A DNA stretch of 11,812 nt from SURF-32 sp964648365 (GTDB lineage: Bacteria; Planctomycetota; Phycisphaerae; UBA1845): the NCBI GenBank assembly GCA_964648365.1, contig CAZYLK010000186.1, positions 1 to 11,812 on the forward strand, read 5' to 3'. Every line of letters starts with the position of its first letter. Positions within the stretch are counted from its first letter, which is position 1. Of this stretch, positions 1 to 6,283 are shown one piece after another. A program made the translations under genes and the position numbers. The notes under the pieces were generated by a model. It was not told the DNA's origin. It saw nothing but the letters and a program-made list of their open reading frames with translations, and did not search any database.

Positions 1-70
1 ACGTACCGATGGCGGCGACAGTTACGGCGCTTATCGCTCGTCCGGAGGTTGACCGCGAAGCGTCCGTCTG
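1..70. other. window edge, no feature seen
   Basis: These bases lie downstream of the minus-strand DUF2330 gene. Short open frames cross the edge on the plus strand, but none has a recognisable product, and I see no hairpin followed by a T-run that would mark a terminator. Confidence 0.4.
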
Positions 71-1705
71 TCACGGCCAGCTTCGACTCGGCCATGGCCG
101 GCCGGTGCGGTCAATGGGAATCGTGACCGGGACGAACCATTCGTCAATGATCGTCAGTCGCCAGCCGTCGCCGTCGGGTTCGATGCGGTAATCGCCGACC
201 TCCGCCGGCCGTGCGGATGGCTCGGGTAGATCTTCATAGCCGCACGACACCATGCCGTCACGGAACGCTTCCGGGAACGGCTGTCCGGGCGGGTTGAGTC
301 CGGTCTTTCGCAGCGCACAGGTCTGCGCGGCTAACGTGCCAAGGCCGGCAAATCGATCCGCGCGGCCATCCCGAACGGGTACGACGTCGAGCCAGACGTA
401 TGTGAGACCTCCCGCCGCGAGCGCACCCAGGATCAATGCCGGCCCGCGCCGCTCTGCCAGGGTCTGCGCCGTCCAGCCACGCCGGCGTGCGTCGCGTGCC
501 GACCAGCCGACGCCGATGGCCGCGACAAGCAGCGCCGCGACGCCGCCCTGACCGGCCGCGGCGCGCACGCTGTAGAGAGCAGCGCGCCGCGGTTGCGGAT
601 CGTGCCACGTGAGCACAAGATCGCGATCCGTCTGGGCGGCATCGAGCCGGCCGTGCAGGCGGGTCACGACGCACTGCGGCCACATCAGGTCTGACGCGGC
701 TGGGACGCTGACGCGACCGGGATACGTCTGTCCGACGAAGTGGGGCGGAACCTCACAGCGGTAATGGTCAAACGAATGGCTCAGGACTTTCTCTGCATAG
801 GTATCACAGTGCCAGACGCCCAGGCCGTCAGCCGCGGCCTGTCGCTGGCCGATCACGAACAGATCCAGCACGACCGGATTGCCGCCGGAACCGGTCAGGC
901 GCATCGGATACACGGGTTGTGACACGGGGAACGTGACCCGAAGCGGATGGTGCGTGACCGCGCCTGCTGAATCGCCGGCGACGCGCGCGGTCAGGAAGCA
1001 CCAGCCGTCCTGCACGTACTCGGCGATGACCGACGAAGCCGTCGGCGGGCAGGCGAAGCCGTTGTCGGCAAGCCACGCTTCGACGGACTCGCCCGACTGG
1101 CCGGAGATGACGGATACGTCGTACACGCCGGCCCGCAGGTGCTGCAACACGGTCGCGTCCGTCAGCCCGCGCCCGGCCGTGCTGAGGCTGGGAAGGAAGA
1201 CGCTGATCGCAATGAAGAGCGCCAGAAGCGCCAGGACGATCCCACACACGGAAAGAGGCTCGCGCGGCTCGGTGCGCGGGCGAAGATGCTCCCGCGCCGC
1301 GATGAGGGTGACCAGAAACAGCACCCCGGCGAAAAGCAACCACTCGGACCGCGTGCGGACGATCTGCGGCGACAGCGACTGGGCCACGGCCTTTAATTCG
1401 TTCGCCGCGCACGCCTCGATCGACGTCGGCGCGGCCGGCAGCGGCAGCACCCAGCCGAAGGATTCGCCGTCGCCCGTCACGTCCGACTGCACGACCAGCG
1501 TCTCGACGCCGTCGCGGTAGGCGAGGATCGCGCGCTGTGCGGCAATGCCGGGTTCGTCTGCGACTTGCAGGTGGCGGAAGAACTTGCCGTCGGCGTGGGC
1601 GGGGGTGGGGGTGGGGGCGCACAGAGCGAAAAAGAGCGCGACGAGACCGCCCTGTTTCAGTGCATGGCTGCACACCCTCCAGGCACACTGGCGCTTCAAG
1701 ACCAC
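71..1705 (-). CDS. DUF2330 family secreted/membrane protein
   Basis: Predicted 544-residue envelope protein of the DUF2330 type; no enzymatic role is known for the family and I infer none. The start is a GTG with GAGG seven bases upstream, and it overlaps the end of the upstream vapC by 10 bp. Residues 1-38 look like a signal peptide (basic n-region, hydrophobic stretch 19-30, AHA-D cleavage-like site). Family-type landmarks are the DGVETLVVQ and FGWVLPLP segments (65-90) and the WLADNGFACP...DGWCFLTARV stretch (211-242), followed by PLRVTFP (254-260). Four further hydrophobic segments lie near 121-137, 151-172, 386-401 and 421-440. The first pair interrupts the usual DUF2330 region and the last pair precedes a soluble tail of about 100 residues that contains two Cys. 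The overlap suggests co-transcription with the toxin-antitoxin pair. The family call is from memory of its motifs. Confidence 0.82.
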   Translation of the reverse strand: MVLKRQCAWRVCSHALKQGGLVALFFALCAPTPTPAHADGKFFRHLQVADEPGIAAQRAILAYRDGVETLVVQSDVTGDGESFGWVLPLPAAPTSIEACAANELKAVAQSLSPQIVRTRSEWLLFAGVLFLVTLIAAREHLRPRTEPREPLSVCGIVLALLALFIAISVFLPSLSTAGRGLTDATVLQHLRAGVYDVSVISGQSGESVEAWLADNGFACPPTASSVIAEYVQDGWCFLTARVAGDSAGAVTHHPLRVTFPVSQPVYPMRLTGSGGNPVVLDLFVIGQRQAAADGLGVWHCDTYAEKVLSHSFDHYRCEVPPHFVGQTYPGRVSVPAASDLMWPQCVVTRLHGRLDAAQTDRDLVLTWHDPQPRRAALYSVRAAAGQGGVAALLVAAIGVGWSARDARRRGWTAQTLAERRGPALILGALAAGGLTYVWLDVVPVRDGRADRFAGLGTLAAQTCALRKTGLNPPGQPFPEAFRDGMVSCGYEDLPEPSARPAEVGDYRIEPDGDGWRLTIIDEWFVPVTIPIDRTGRPWPSRSWP

Positions 1706-2079
1706 CGAACAACCTCAAGTTCCCGCACCGCGTCGAAGTGCTCGTCCGATGTCGCCAGAGGCAACCCATGCTGGACGCTCGACGCTGCAATCCACACGTC
1801 GTTCTCGGGGATCGGTTTCCCGTCCTGTTTGAGTTGCAGTCGGATCCGTGCGTACACTTCAGCCGTCGCGAGAGTGACGTCCAAGACATCGCAGTTAGCG
1901 AGCAGCGACTCGATCCGCTGCAGATTCTCTTCCGGCTTCTTGGACTTCAGCGCCCCGAAGCGGAGTTCACCGACGACGGGTATCGGTACGCTGACGGATG
2001 CAAACTGAGCAATCCAAGACTGGATCGCACCTGAGTTGTTGAGGATGGCAATGGCCGCATTGGTATCCAGCGCGATCAT
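1696..2079 (-). CDS. vapC: VapC-type PIN-domain toxin ribonuclease
   Basis: PIN-domain endoribonuclease of the VapC kind, expected to cleave RNA with Mg2+ and to be held inactive by the antitoxin encoded just upstream. The acidic residues of the PIN active site are visible: Asp5 (LDTN), Glu38 (VGEL), Asp94 (ENDVWIAA) and Asp112 (TSDEHF), counted from the chosen start; length is 127 residues, normal for the family. I chose the ATG at 2079 because it gives an ATGA overlap with the antitoxin stop and has GGCGGA six bases upstream. The in-frame ATG at 2085 has that motif with no spacing. The 3' end overlaps the DUF2330 start by 10 bp. All catalytic positions are intact, so the toxin is probably functional. 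Confidence 0.9.
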   Translation of the reverse strand: MIALDTNAAIAILNNSGAIQSWIAQFASVSVPIPVVGELRFGALKSKKPEENLQRIESLLANCDVLDVTLATAEVYARIRLQLKQDGKPIPENDVWIAASSVQHGLPLATSDEHFDAVRELEVVRWS

Positions 2080-2303
2080 GACCATTCCGCCGGATTCACC
2101 TGTTCGAACTCACACTCGATGATGCGGCGCATTTCGTCCGCGTCCTCGTCCGGCATGCTGCCGATGCAGTCGGCCAGACTGCCCGCGTTCCCCTCTACCG
2201 ACTCGACGGTCAGCCGCACTCGGGCGTTTTCTTCCAGACCGGCAAGTGACTCCAGCGGCCGCAGAACTCCGCCCTGGTAAACCGCGTTGATTGTTCGCGT
2301 CAT
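2076..2303 (-). CDS. AF2212-like (PF01954/DUF104) antitoxin
   Basis: 75-residue antitoxin partner of the adjoining VapC toxin. The N-terminal half, INAVYQGGVLRPLESL followed by RVRLTVE, is the small beta-rich fold typical of AF2212-like antitoxins (family name from memory). The acidic, Met-rich C-terminal half (residues 45-75) would be the part that wraps the toxin. The start is fixed by a GGAGG eight bases before the ATG at 2303; the same frame is open 24 codons further upstream, but that extension is not family-like and has no ribosome site. Antitoxin first, toxin second with an ATGA junction is the standard order that keeps antitoxin in excess. No operator was identified. Confidence 0.87.
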   Translation of the reverse strand: MTRTINAVYQGGVLRPLESLAGLEENARVRLTVESVEGNAGSLADCIGSMPDEDADEMRRIIECEFEQVNPAEWS

Positions 2304-2351
2304 CTCACAGTCCTCCAGCGTGCTCGCGGGTTCCCGGACTCCGTTCCAGCC

Positions 2352-2400
2352 ATTCGACATTCGACATTCAGTCATCGGTTGTCATTTGCCATTCCGTCAC
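2352..2400. repeat. degenerate 7-bp tandem tract at BNR gene end
   Basis: Seven consecutive heptamers on the plus strand, the first two identical (ATTCGAC) and the rest drifting, for example TGTCATT, TGCCATT and CCGTCAC. The last one covers the stop codon of the BNR gene (2397-2399). Read on that gene's coding strand the tract is rich in GAAT and in stop triplets. It resembles the tracts at 7548 and 11490. Confidence 0.55.
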
Positions 2401-3530
2401 CCCACCACCTGCGCCTCCACCGACAGCACCTTCGGCAGGTCGCGGGCGATGGCGGTCCAGGTGTCGCCGCTGTCGGCCGAGGCGTAGACCTGCCCGCCGG
2501 TGGTGCCGAAGTATATGCCGCAGGGGTCGCAGGTGTCGACCGACATGGCGCCGCGGAGGATGTTGTGGTAGCAGTCCTGCTGCGGCAGACCCTTGGTGAG
2601 CGCTTCCCATTCGTTGCCGCCGGTGCGACTGCGGTAGACGCGGAGCTTGCCGTCGGGGGGGAAGTGTTCGGAGTCGCTTTTGATGGGCACGACGTAGATC
2701 GTCTCCGGCTCATGGGCGTGGACCGCGACGGGGAAGCCGAAGTCGACGGGGAGATTGCCGCTGACTTTCTGCCAGCTTTCGCCGGCGTCGTCGCTTCGCA
2801 TGATGTCCCAGTGCTTCTGCATGAACAGCGTATCCGGCCGCGACGGGTGCATGGCAATGCGGTGGACGCAGTGGCCGACCTCGGCGGTGGGCTCGGGCAT
2901 GAAATTCGATACCAGGCCTCGGTTGATCGGCCTCCACGTCTTGCCCGCGTCGTCGGTGCGGAACGCCCCGGCCGCGGAGATGGCGATGTAGAGCCGCTTC
3001 GGGTTGCCGGGGACTTGGACGATGGTGTGCAGGCACATGCCGCCCGCGCCGGGCTGCCACTTCGGCCCGGTGCCGTGGCCGCGGAGGCCGGCCAGTTCAT
3101 GCCAGCTCCTGCCGCCGTCGGTGCTGCGGAAGATGGCGGCGTCCTCGACACCCGCGTACACCGTGTCCGCTTCGGTCAGCGACGGCTCCAGATGCCAGAC
3201 GCGCTTGAACTCCCACGGATGCGGCGTGCCGTCGTACCACTGGTGGGTGGTCATGGGGGCGCCCGTCTCGGGCGATTCGTCATACTTGAACTCGTTGCCG
3301 ACCGGCTCCCACGTCCTGCCGCCGTCGTCGCTGCGCTGAAGCTGCTGGCCGAACCAACTGCTGGTCTGCGAGGCGTAGACGCGGTTGGGGTTCACCGGCG
3401 AGCCTTTCAGGTGATACATCTCCCAGCCGCCGAAAAACGGTTCGCTGACGTTCCACTTGCGACGGTTGGCGTCGGAGGTGAGGACGAATGCGCCTTTTTT
3501 GGTGCCGACGAGTACGCGTACGGTGCTCAT
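2397..3530 (-). CDS. BNR/Asp-box repeat beta-propeller protein
   Basis: 377-residue protein made almost wholly of BNR (Asp-box) repeats, of the kind usually annotated as WD40/YVTN/BNR-like or sialidase/glycosyl-hydrolase-like. Six Asp boxes of the S-x-D-x-G-x-T-W form are visible at about 67-74, 136-143, 192-199, 246-253, 301-308 (degenerate) and 351-358, matching a six-bladed propeller. I see no sialidase arginine triad and no N-terminal FRIP motif, so enzyme activity should not be assumed. The start is the ATG at 3530 (MSTVRVLVG), with AAGGAA about ten bases upstream. A 20-codon upstream extension in frame is hydrophobic but ends in RKHHH and is not a convincing signal peptide. With the chosen start the protein is predicted cytosolic. 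It has its own promoter candidate at 3621-3651. Confidence 0.85.
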   Translation of the reverse strand: MSTVRVLVGTKKGAFVLTSDANRRKWNVSEPFFGGWEMYHLKGSPVNPNRVYASQTSSWFGQQLQRSDDGGRTWEPVGNEFKYDESPETGAPMTTHQWYDGTPHPWEFKRVWHLEPSLTEADTVYAGVEDAAIFRSTDGGRSWHELAGLRGHGTGPKWQPGAGGMCLHTIVQVPGNPKRLYIAISAAGAFRTDDAGKTWRPINRGLVSNFMPEPTAEVGHCVHRIAMHPSRPDTLFMQKHWDIMRSDDAGESWQKVSGNLPVDFGFPVAVHAHEPETIYVVPIKSDSEHFPPDGKLRVYRSRTGGNEWEALTKGLPQQDCYHNILRGAMSVDTCDPCGIYFGTTGGQVYASADSGDTWTAIARDLPKVLSVEAQVVG

Positions 3531-3620
3531 GTGGTGATGCTTCCTTGATGCCCCGCCAACCGCGACCGCCAGCCATGCAACGACTGCCAACCCGGTCTCG
3601 GAGAGTCGCGGCCCGGCGAG

Positions 3621-3651
3621 AGTATACAGCGCGAATCCCCTCCATCCACAA
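3621..3651 (-). promoter_or_regulatory. candidate sigma70-type promoter for BNR gene
   Basis: On the minus strand, TATACT (3626-3621) lies 19 bases downstream of TTGTGG (3651-3646). The -10 box matches the consensus in five of six positions. The spacer is long and the -35 box is only half matched. It would give a leader of roughly 80 bases before the ATG at 3530. Confidence 0.35.
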
Positions 3652-3680
3652 GGCTGCCGATCCGCTCGCGATCACGCCGT

Positions 3681-4211
3681 CTACACGCGTTCGCCGGACG
3701 TCAAATCCAGTAAGAACGGGTGCCAGCCATCCGGCGGATCCCACTCGCCCCGGCCACGAATCACACCATCTGCGACCAGATCCACGATCACGCCGTCGAT
3801 GCCCAACTCGCAACTCTGCCACAAGAGGGTGCCGTCGCCAGCGACGCAGAACAACCGTTCCGCACTTGCCACCAACAGGCGATCGGCGAGCGGGTACAGG
3901 TTGCCGCAATACGTGCCGAGTTCGATCCACGATACGTTACGAGTCCGGCAATCGACGCGGTAGCAGCCGTGGCCCCAGGCAAGCGCGATACCACCCTGCC
4001 AGAAGCAGGCCCGATTGGGAAAGTAGCGAGTCGAGTAGAAATCCTCGTCCGGCGAAACGTAGAGATCGAGTCGCAGCATATCGCCGTCGTCAGACTCGGC
4101 CAACAAGAACTCATCCGGCGTTGGGATGCCTGCTGGAACCCTTCCGATCCGAATCGGTTCGAGCCGGGTCCACGGAGGGTCTATCGCGGTGCGAAATTCA
4201 GTCTTCCACAC
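3681..4211 (-). CDS. uncharacterised protein, 176 aa
   Basis: No function is recognised. The product is soluble, with no signal peptide or membrane segment, and rich in Trp, Cys and acidic residues. The sequence alternates short beta-like stretches with glycine turns (IALAWGHGCYRV, LLVASAERLFCVAGDGTLLW) and ends in GEWDPPDGWHPFLLDLTSGE. I remember that ending from small cytosolic proteins in actinobacteria and other phyla, but this is unchecked. The start is a GTG at 4211 with no clear ribosome site; the frame stays open upstream through the ORF6N remnant without a better start, so the true N-terminus may have been lost. It overlaps the truncated ORF6N frame by 14 bp. It could be an orphan immunity-like protein; that is speculation. 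Confidence 0.68.
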   Translation of the reverse strand: MWKTEFRTAIDPPWTRLEPIRIGRVPAGIPTPDEFLLAESDDGDMLRLDLYVSPDEDFYSTRYFPNRACFWQGGIALAWGHGCYRVDCRTRNVSWIELGTYCGNLYPLADRLLVASAERLFCVAGDGTLLWQSCELGIDGVIVDLVADGVIRGRGEWDPPDGWHPFLLDLTSGERV

Positions 4212-4539
4212 GATCGTCGCAGCCTCTGCAGTAGCGGGGACCGCCCCAGGAGCTTGAGGTCACGGACTGTGACCTCAAGTGTTCGAATTCGTCCTTGCTC
4301 AACTGGAACATGAAGTCCGCCGGGAACCGTTCAAGGTTGCGCTTGACGGCCTGCATCAGCACTTTCGTCTGGACGCGATACAGCGACGCGAAATCCGCAT
4401 CCAGCATTACCTTTTCGCCGCGCAACAGCAGGATGCTGCGCTCGATGCGCTCCAGTGTGACGGTCGTGCCGCTCGATCTCACCACGGAGGCCTGTCCCGT
4501 TGCCCGATTCGGGTTCCGCTTAGTTTGCTTGCGCACCAT
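4198..4539 (-). pseudogene. truncated ORF6N-domain protein
   Basis: 113 codons from an ATG with AAGGAG nine bases upstream. Residues 36-102 match the N-terminal half of the ORF6N domain (PF10543): a beta strand and LRGEKVMLDADFASLYRVQT, then the NLERFPADFMFQLSKDEF segment, LRSQSVTSSSWGG and PRY. ORF6N proteins are DNA-binding proteins common in phages, prophages and mobile islands. The family normally continues with a PYAFTEQG-like segment and more than 50 further residues. Here the frame runs into CRGCDDRVED and a stop, and none of the other two frames resumes the family sequence. I therefore read it as a 3' deletion or recombination joint near 4230-4240, not a simple frameshift. The shortened domain is unlikely to fold normally. 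Confidence 0.78.
4254..4278. repeat. perfect 10-bp inverted repeat inside ORF6N remnant
   Basis: TTGAGGTCAC, a 5-base spacer (GGACT) and GTGACCTCAA. It encodes the conserved LRSQ-VTS segment of ORF6N, so the symmetry may be partly a by-product of coding, but ten paired bases without mismatch is more than the protein requires. Confidence 0.6.
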
Positions 4540-4570
4540 CGCGCCCAGCTCCTTAGTCACCTCGCGCGGC

Positions 4571-5257
4571 CTATGGCTGCCCGTGATCCATCCACTGGCG
4601 CGCAATGGCATTCACCCAGTCGCGAAAGTTCGTCACGCCGTCTATAGTGTACAGCGAGTAGTCGGGACAGCCCTCAAGGGTTTTGACGTGATCGAAGTCG
4701 TGATCCGGGGCGAACAGCAGGACTCTGCCAGTTGCGCGATGGCACAGCGTCACGTTTCCGTTGCCCTCCTCGGCTATCACGTAATATTCAGTCGGCTCGA
4801 TTGGAACGCTCAATCCGGCGTCTTCGAATGCCCAGGCGTAGCCCTCCGCGATGAACGACGCGTCTCGGATGGCAATCTCCGACGTCAGCGCCTCGTTGTG
4901 GTTCAGGAGCCACCATGATTCTTGCGGTTCGTAGAAGCGTTCGACGATGCCGCCGAAACTCGCCAGCAGCAGGCGGTGATCCCGGTGGAGGGCCGCCGGC
5001 ACGGTCCCCGGGGCCGACCGGCAGAGCCACCCGAATCGGTCGCCGTCGGCTGCGTCCCATGCCAGCAGTTCGAGCGGTGTACCGTCCAGCAGCACCGGCG
5101 TCACGCGCGCCGTTTCAAGGAGGTGGTTCAGCGGCGGGAAGATGGCCGAAGCTGCTTCAGTAAGCCCGTACCCCTGCCGTGGCTCGTGCGTAACGATAGT
5201 CGCCACCGAATCGATCGCCCATGGAACGTCCGATGCGAAGAGTTCCCAATCGGTCAT
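4571..5257 (-). CDS. uncharacterised protein, 228 aa (SUKH-like pattern?)
   Basis: No certain function. Soluble, acidic, with no signal peptide or membrane segment. The C-terminal two thirds carry GGIVERFYEPQESWWLLNHN (about 112-131), EYYVIAEEGNGNVTLC, a HRATGRVLLFAPDHDFDHV stretch, and a final NFRDWVNAIARQW helix. That order (a Gly-Ile-x-Glu motif, an Asn-rich turn, GN, then a closing amphipathic helix) loosely resembles SMI1/KNR4 (SUKH) immunity-type proteins, but I would not assign the family without a profile search. The start is the ATG at 5257, with GAGGA eight bases upstream; a TTG five codons earlier is less likely. It ends 31 bp before the ORF6N start and probably shares a transcript with it. 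Confidence 0.75.
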   Translation of the reverse strand: MTDWELFASDVPWAIDSVATIVTHEPRQGYGLTEAASAIFPPLNHLLETARVTPVLLDGTPLELLAWDAADGDRFGWLCRSAPGTVPAALHRDHRLLLASFGGIVERFYEPQESWWLLNHNEALTSEIAIRDASFIAEGYAWAFEDAGLSVPIEPTEYYVIAEEGNGNVTLCHRATGRVLLFAPDHDFDHVKTLEGCPDYSLYTIDGVTNFRDWVNAIARQWMDHGQP

Positions 5258-5279
5258 GGATTTGGTCCTCAAAGCCGGA

Positions 5280-5360
5280 CTAGCCTTCCGCCCCTTCGGC
5301 CAGCAGTGACCTGGCGAAGGCGGCCGTCACGAACGGTTCGACGATTCGCTCGCCCGTCAT
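5280..5360 (-). CDS. possible small ORF, 26 aa
   Basis: A 26-codon frame (MTGERIVEPF... ending AEGAEG) with GAGAGG five bases before its ATG, mostly G or C at third positions, and a stop 22 bp before the 228-residue gene. No family is recognised. It could be a small upstream gene, a leader, or the remnant of a deleted gene. An alternative overlapping frame starts four bases upstream and reads as low-complexity Arg-rich sequence. Confidence 0.25.
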   Translation of the reverse strand: MTGERIVEPFVTAAFARSLLAEGAEG

Positions 5361-5466
5361 TCATGCCTCTCTTGGATTCATGAGCGGTTATCCACGAGCG
5401 CGTGCCTGCTGTTGCATGTAGCCACGTCGACCGGTAAGGGTAGTTCGCGGCCGCGACTCGATTGGC

Positions 5467-5892
5467 CTAGTTGGCTCTCAACTCGTCACCGGGCCGAAAC
5501 GGAATGACTCGCAGCCCGTCCACCCGAGAGAACTCATCGACATTCTCGGTTAAAACTGCAAGACCATGGCAGCGTGCCGTGGCGGCCAGGATCAAGTCAT
5601 GGGCGCCAATGATCAGGCCATTGCGGGCCAGATTCCCGTAGATTTCAGCGTGAAGTCGAGCGCAAGCGATCGTGAAATCCAGTACACCCACGCCGGCAAT
5701 CACCGCCTCGACGAATGCAGACCGCCGCTGTCGGCGAGCTTCTGAGTCAGCCCGTTGGACCCCCATCAGCAACTCTGCGACCGTGACGACACTGAGGTAG
5801 GCCTTTTCGGCGCGGCCAAGCGCGGACAAGTCAGGTAATCGGCCAACTCTCTCAAAGTGGATAAAGACGTTCGTGTCGATCATCAGTCCCAC
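5467..5892 (-). CDS. vapC: VapC-type PIN-domain toxin ribonuclease
   Basis: 141-residue PIN-domain toxin, partner of the Phd/YefM-type antitoxin upstream. The PIN acidic residues are in place: Asp6 (MIDTN), Glu40 (TVAELL), Asp99 (GAHDLILAATA) and, near the end, Asp119 in the TENVDEF segment. Length is typical. I chose the GTG at 5892 because GGAG sits eight bases upstream and because many VapC proteins begin M-G-L-x-x-D-T. The ATG at 5883 overlaps the antitoxin stop by one base and is the alternative. Translation is coupled in either case. It shares only the fold and active-site pattern with the VapC at 1696-2079, so the two are not recent duplicates. It appears intact. Confidence 0.91.
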   Translation of the reverse strand: MGLMIDTNVFIHFERVGRLPDLSALGRAEKAYLSVVTVAELLMGVQRADSEARRQRRSAFVEAVIAGVGVLDFTIACARLHAEIYGNLARNGLIIGAHDLILAATARCHGLAVLTENVDEFSRVDGLRVIPFRPGDELRAN

Positions 5893-6143
5893 GGATTCGA
5901 CTCCGTCGGAAACTTCGCCCGGATCGCACGAAGATCCTCTCCGAATGCGTCTGCATCCTCGCCCAAAGCGGGCAGGCCGCGCAAGAAGTCCTCCAACTCT
6001 CCGACGGCAAGAGGCGACGAACGGATAGCCGGGGTTAGACGAGCGATAACCGTACGGTCGCGCTCGATGTCAACGCTGATACCCTCGCTGTAGACTCTCT
6101 CGACGAGCTTAGCGAAGTTCTTCTCGGCATCCGTGACATTCAT
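5883..6143 (-). CDS. Phd/YefM-family antitoxin
   Basis: 86-residue antitoxin and probable autorepressor of the operon with vapC. The N-terminal half has the Phd/YefM pattern: MNVTDAEKNFAKLVERV, then GISVDIERDRTVIARLTP, the helix and strand segment that forms the DNA-binding dimer in this family. The C-terminal half (about 45-86) is acidic and would bind the toxin. The start ATG has GAGGTG four bases upstream. Its stop overlaps the downstream toxin start. A strong promoter match and a short palindrome lie just upstream. Confidence 0.85.
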   Translation of the reverse strand: MNVTDAEKNFAKLVERVYSEGISVDIERDRTVIARLTPAIRSSPLAVGELEDFLRGLPALGEDADAFGEDLRAIRAKFPTESNPWD

Positions 6144-6169
6144 GGCTCACCTCGGTCCGACGCACACCG

Positions 6170-6216
6170 CCGTCTGACGGTACGCCGATTATACCGCCCC
6201 CCAGTCCCACCGACAA
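6170..6216 (-). promoter_or_regulatory. promoter and possible operator of the Phd/YefM-VapC operon
   Basis: On the minus strand TTGTCG (6216-6211) is followed after exactly 17 bases by a perfect TATAAT (6193-6188). The -35 box matches four of six positions. The start of transcription would fall near 6181, giving a leader of about 40 bases before the antitoxin ATG. A palindrome CCGTC-T-GACGG (6170-6180) lies at the expected start site and could be the antitoxin operator; that role is inferred from how Phd/YefM systems autoregulate. Confidence 0.65.
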
Positions 6217-6283
6217 TTCAGTGGCCGCCGTTCTCCGAACGCGCCTGCTACACGCAGGCAACTTCGTCCCGCAGCCCGATTGT

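Noticed and set aside
2397..3530. Calling the BNR protein a sialidase
   Set aside because: Asp boxes alone occur in many propellers; the arginine triad and FRIP motif of sialidases were not seen.
2379..3548. Long open frame (389 codons) on the plus strand opposite the BNR gene
   Set aside because: It is the antisense shadow of a high-GC gene; it is rich in Val, Ala and Gly with no motif, whereas the minus strand shows six Asp boxes.
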